Assembly: GCF_008831285.2 (NCBI RefSeq)
Contig: NC_045144.1
Span: 4,890,268 to 4,954,267, forward strand
DNA length: 64,000 bases
Direction: 5' to 3'
Source: Nymphaea colorata
Taxonomy: Eukaryota; Streptophyta; Magnoliopsida; Nymphaeales; Nymphaeaceae
How positions within the stretch are numbered: position 1 is the first letter of the stretch; each line of letters starts with the position of its first letter. The notes below the pieces were generated by a model, which saw only the letters and a program-made list of their open reading frames with translations, did no database searches and had not been told where the DNA came from. The translations under genes were made by a program, and so were the position numbers. This document shows, in pieces, positions 62,980 to 64,000 of this stretch.

Positions 62980-63719
62980 GAGGGCAAATTAAAGTTCTAA
63001 AATTTTGACAAGGACCGAATATCATTTTTAAAATTTTTTATATAGGACAAGTAAAATCTTTTAAAATTTACACGTAAATTGAAAAAAAAAATTGAGGTAG
63101 GACCAAGGTACATACGCCCCCCTCTTGGCTCCACCCTTGGTTGGAGTATTTATATGCTGTAAATTAAAAACATAAATACCTATAGTATATTATTTAAACT
63201 AAAGTTGGAATTTCAGAATGTCTGTTATAATGACAAAGCCACAGAGCAAGTTGAGGACACGAAGGTTGTATTTGATAGATCTGAAATCTAAGGCTGTATA
63301 AAAAGGTGTGTTTTGAAAGTTTCCTTAGTTTAAACAAACTCAAGATCATGGTAGCTGAATTTTAAATTCATATGCATGTTAAAAACCATAGATTTGAAAT
63401 ATGGGGGACCTTAAATTCATAAATCTTAAATCTCCGCATATCTCAGATCAACAGTGATAAGTGGCTGGGCATGTGTACATGACATATGCAACTCTCTCTC
63501 TTTTTGCTTAGAAAAATCTGAAAATTCAGTGCCTCAATCTTAGTTGGTCGGACCCACATCCTTTGAGCAGGTTCTCTCACACACATACACACATACAAAG
63601 AGAGGCCTAAACATGCACACACACACACATATTTTTTATCTCTCTCTCTCTCTTACCCAAAAAGTCCACTGCAGAAGGCCTGGCCAAGTACAATCCAAGT
63701 CAACTTCGTCCTGCCCTTC
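59709..63719 (-). CDS. WAT1-related (UMAMIT/EamA) transporter, 5' end outside window
   Basis: Membrane transporter of the plant drug/metabolite superfamily (MtN21/WAT1/UMAMIT), probably exporting amino acids or related small solutes. Exons on the minus strand: 63719-63657, 62848-62732, 61514-61271, 60819-60661, 60423-60272, 59934-59709. All joins keep frame with GT-AG sites, and exon sizes 63, 117, 159 and 152 equal those of the proximal copy. Exon 1 (about 67 codons, first two TM helices) lies beyond position 64000. Visible motifs: TKLTWIVLGQAFCSGLFG, ATLNQIFYIISMKMTSATF, GQAKVLGTLIGIGGAMLLTF, YALTYAIWLIIQAKMNERYP, KRGPVFVSVFSPLSLV and GFIILGLYIVLWGKGKE. The hydrophilic C-tail (to GVQVG) is longer than in the proximal copy. 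Intron 4 carries a CACTA-like insert. The specific UMAMIT is not identifiable from sequence alone. Confidence 0.88.
60890..61252. mobile_element. CACTA-like non-autonomous element in WAT1 intron
   Basis: Several subterminal-type motifs (TTTACCGATG, GTCGATAAA, TTGTCGGTAAA, CACCGACGG, TTCACCGACA) occur in both orientations. The right end TTTTCCGGTAGCG is the near-inverse of the CACTACCGGAAAA terminus of many plant CACTA elements (here CGCTACCGG). The left end is unclear. Confidence 0.45.
62930..63139. mobile_element. hAT-type MITE, 210 bp, with G22 run
   Basis: Imperfect inverted ends CAGGAGCAGAACCAG and CTTGGCTCCACCCTTG. Flanks GTTGCAGT (62922-62929) and GTTGGAGT (63140-63147) match at 7 of 8. 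It belongs to the GGGGCGGAGCCAGG...CTTGGCTCCGCCC type common in plants. It holds a T14 run followed by 22 G. Located in intron 2 of the distal WAT1 gene. Confidence 0.75.
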
Positions 63720-64000
63720 CTGCGTGCATCAATGATGGTGTATATATAGAGAGAAATATTCAGCATTTTTTAATTAGAATTGCCAGTAATCTATAATCTA
63801 TATAGATCAACTGGGCGAAACGAAAAGGGCCCCTTTCTCTTTCTCACCGAAAGCGCCTCCATCGTTTTTTGAGTGTGTAACTGATTATGTCTAAAGTTTA
63901 TAGAGAATCACCAGTAAGGACCTTTTTAGCATATAAAACTCATTTTATATGTCTAAAGAATATGATTTTCTAGAAATATGTGACTGGTCCATGGACTAGC
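63720..64000 (-). other. Intron 1 of the distal WAT1 gene (partial)
   Basis: Sequence upstream of exon 2 on the minus strand, bounded by the acceptor CACGCAG|GAAGG at 63720/63719. The missing first exon must lie beyond the window. Confidence 0.65.

Overview
This is nuclear DNA from a flowering plant. It has intron-rich genes with GT-AG splice sites, a plastid-targeted Hsp70, a GDP-sugar transporter, WAT1/UMAMIT transporters and a BAHD fragment. It also has long AT-rich spacers, (AT)n, (GA)n and (TG)n microsatellites, and many short non-autonomous DNA transposons. Nothing in the sequence fixes the species. An early-diverging angiosperm such as a water lily is only a loose guess. All function calls come from reading translated exons against remembered family motifs; no database search was run.

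Layout. 0.7-3.1 kb: a tandem pair of small secreted prolamin-like (ECA1/EC1-type) proteins that both lack the second and third family cysteines. 4.4-9.2 kb: an eight-exon plastid stromal Hsp70. 10.6-11.9 kb (minus): a two-exon PB1-domain protein whose only coding intron appears to be GC-AG. 13-18.7 kb: spacer with (AT)n. 19.5-20.6 kb: an intronless Golgi GDP-fucose-type transporter. 22.7 kb: tRNA-Asp(GTC). 24.5-25.0 kb (minus): an unrecognised basic protein. 25-36 kb: gene-poor, with at least five short TIR elements, four showing recognisable 8-bp hAT-style target duplications. 39.7-43.6 kb: a three-exon single-pass membrane protein with a 33-nt exon. 44-49.8 kb: repeats and a BAHD acyltransferase relic. 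51.0-55.4 kb: a D-isomer 2-hydroxyacid dehydrogenase. 56.2-64 kb (minus): two tandem WAT1-related genes. The proximal one is broken in exon 4, where an (AT)n tract occupies the exon start. The distal one looks intact but loses its first exon at the window edge.

The genes are unrelated housekeeping or lineage loci, not a pathway cluster. The local themes are tandem duplication (prolamin-like pair, WAT1 pair) and small-repeat remodelling of introns, leaders and one exon. I did not find a clearly new multi-gene system. The best leads are the four-cysteine prolamin-like pair, the GC-AG intron and the microsatellite-disrupted WAT1 exon.
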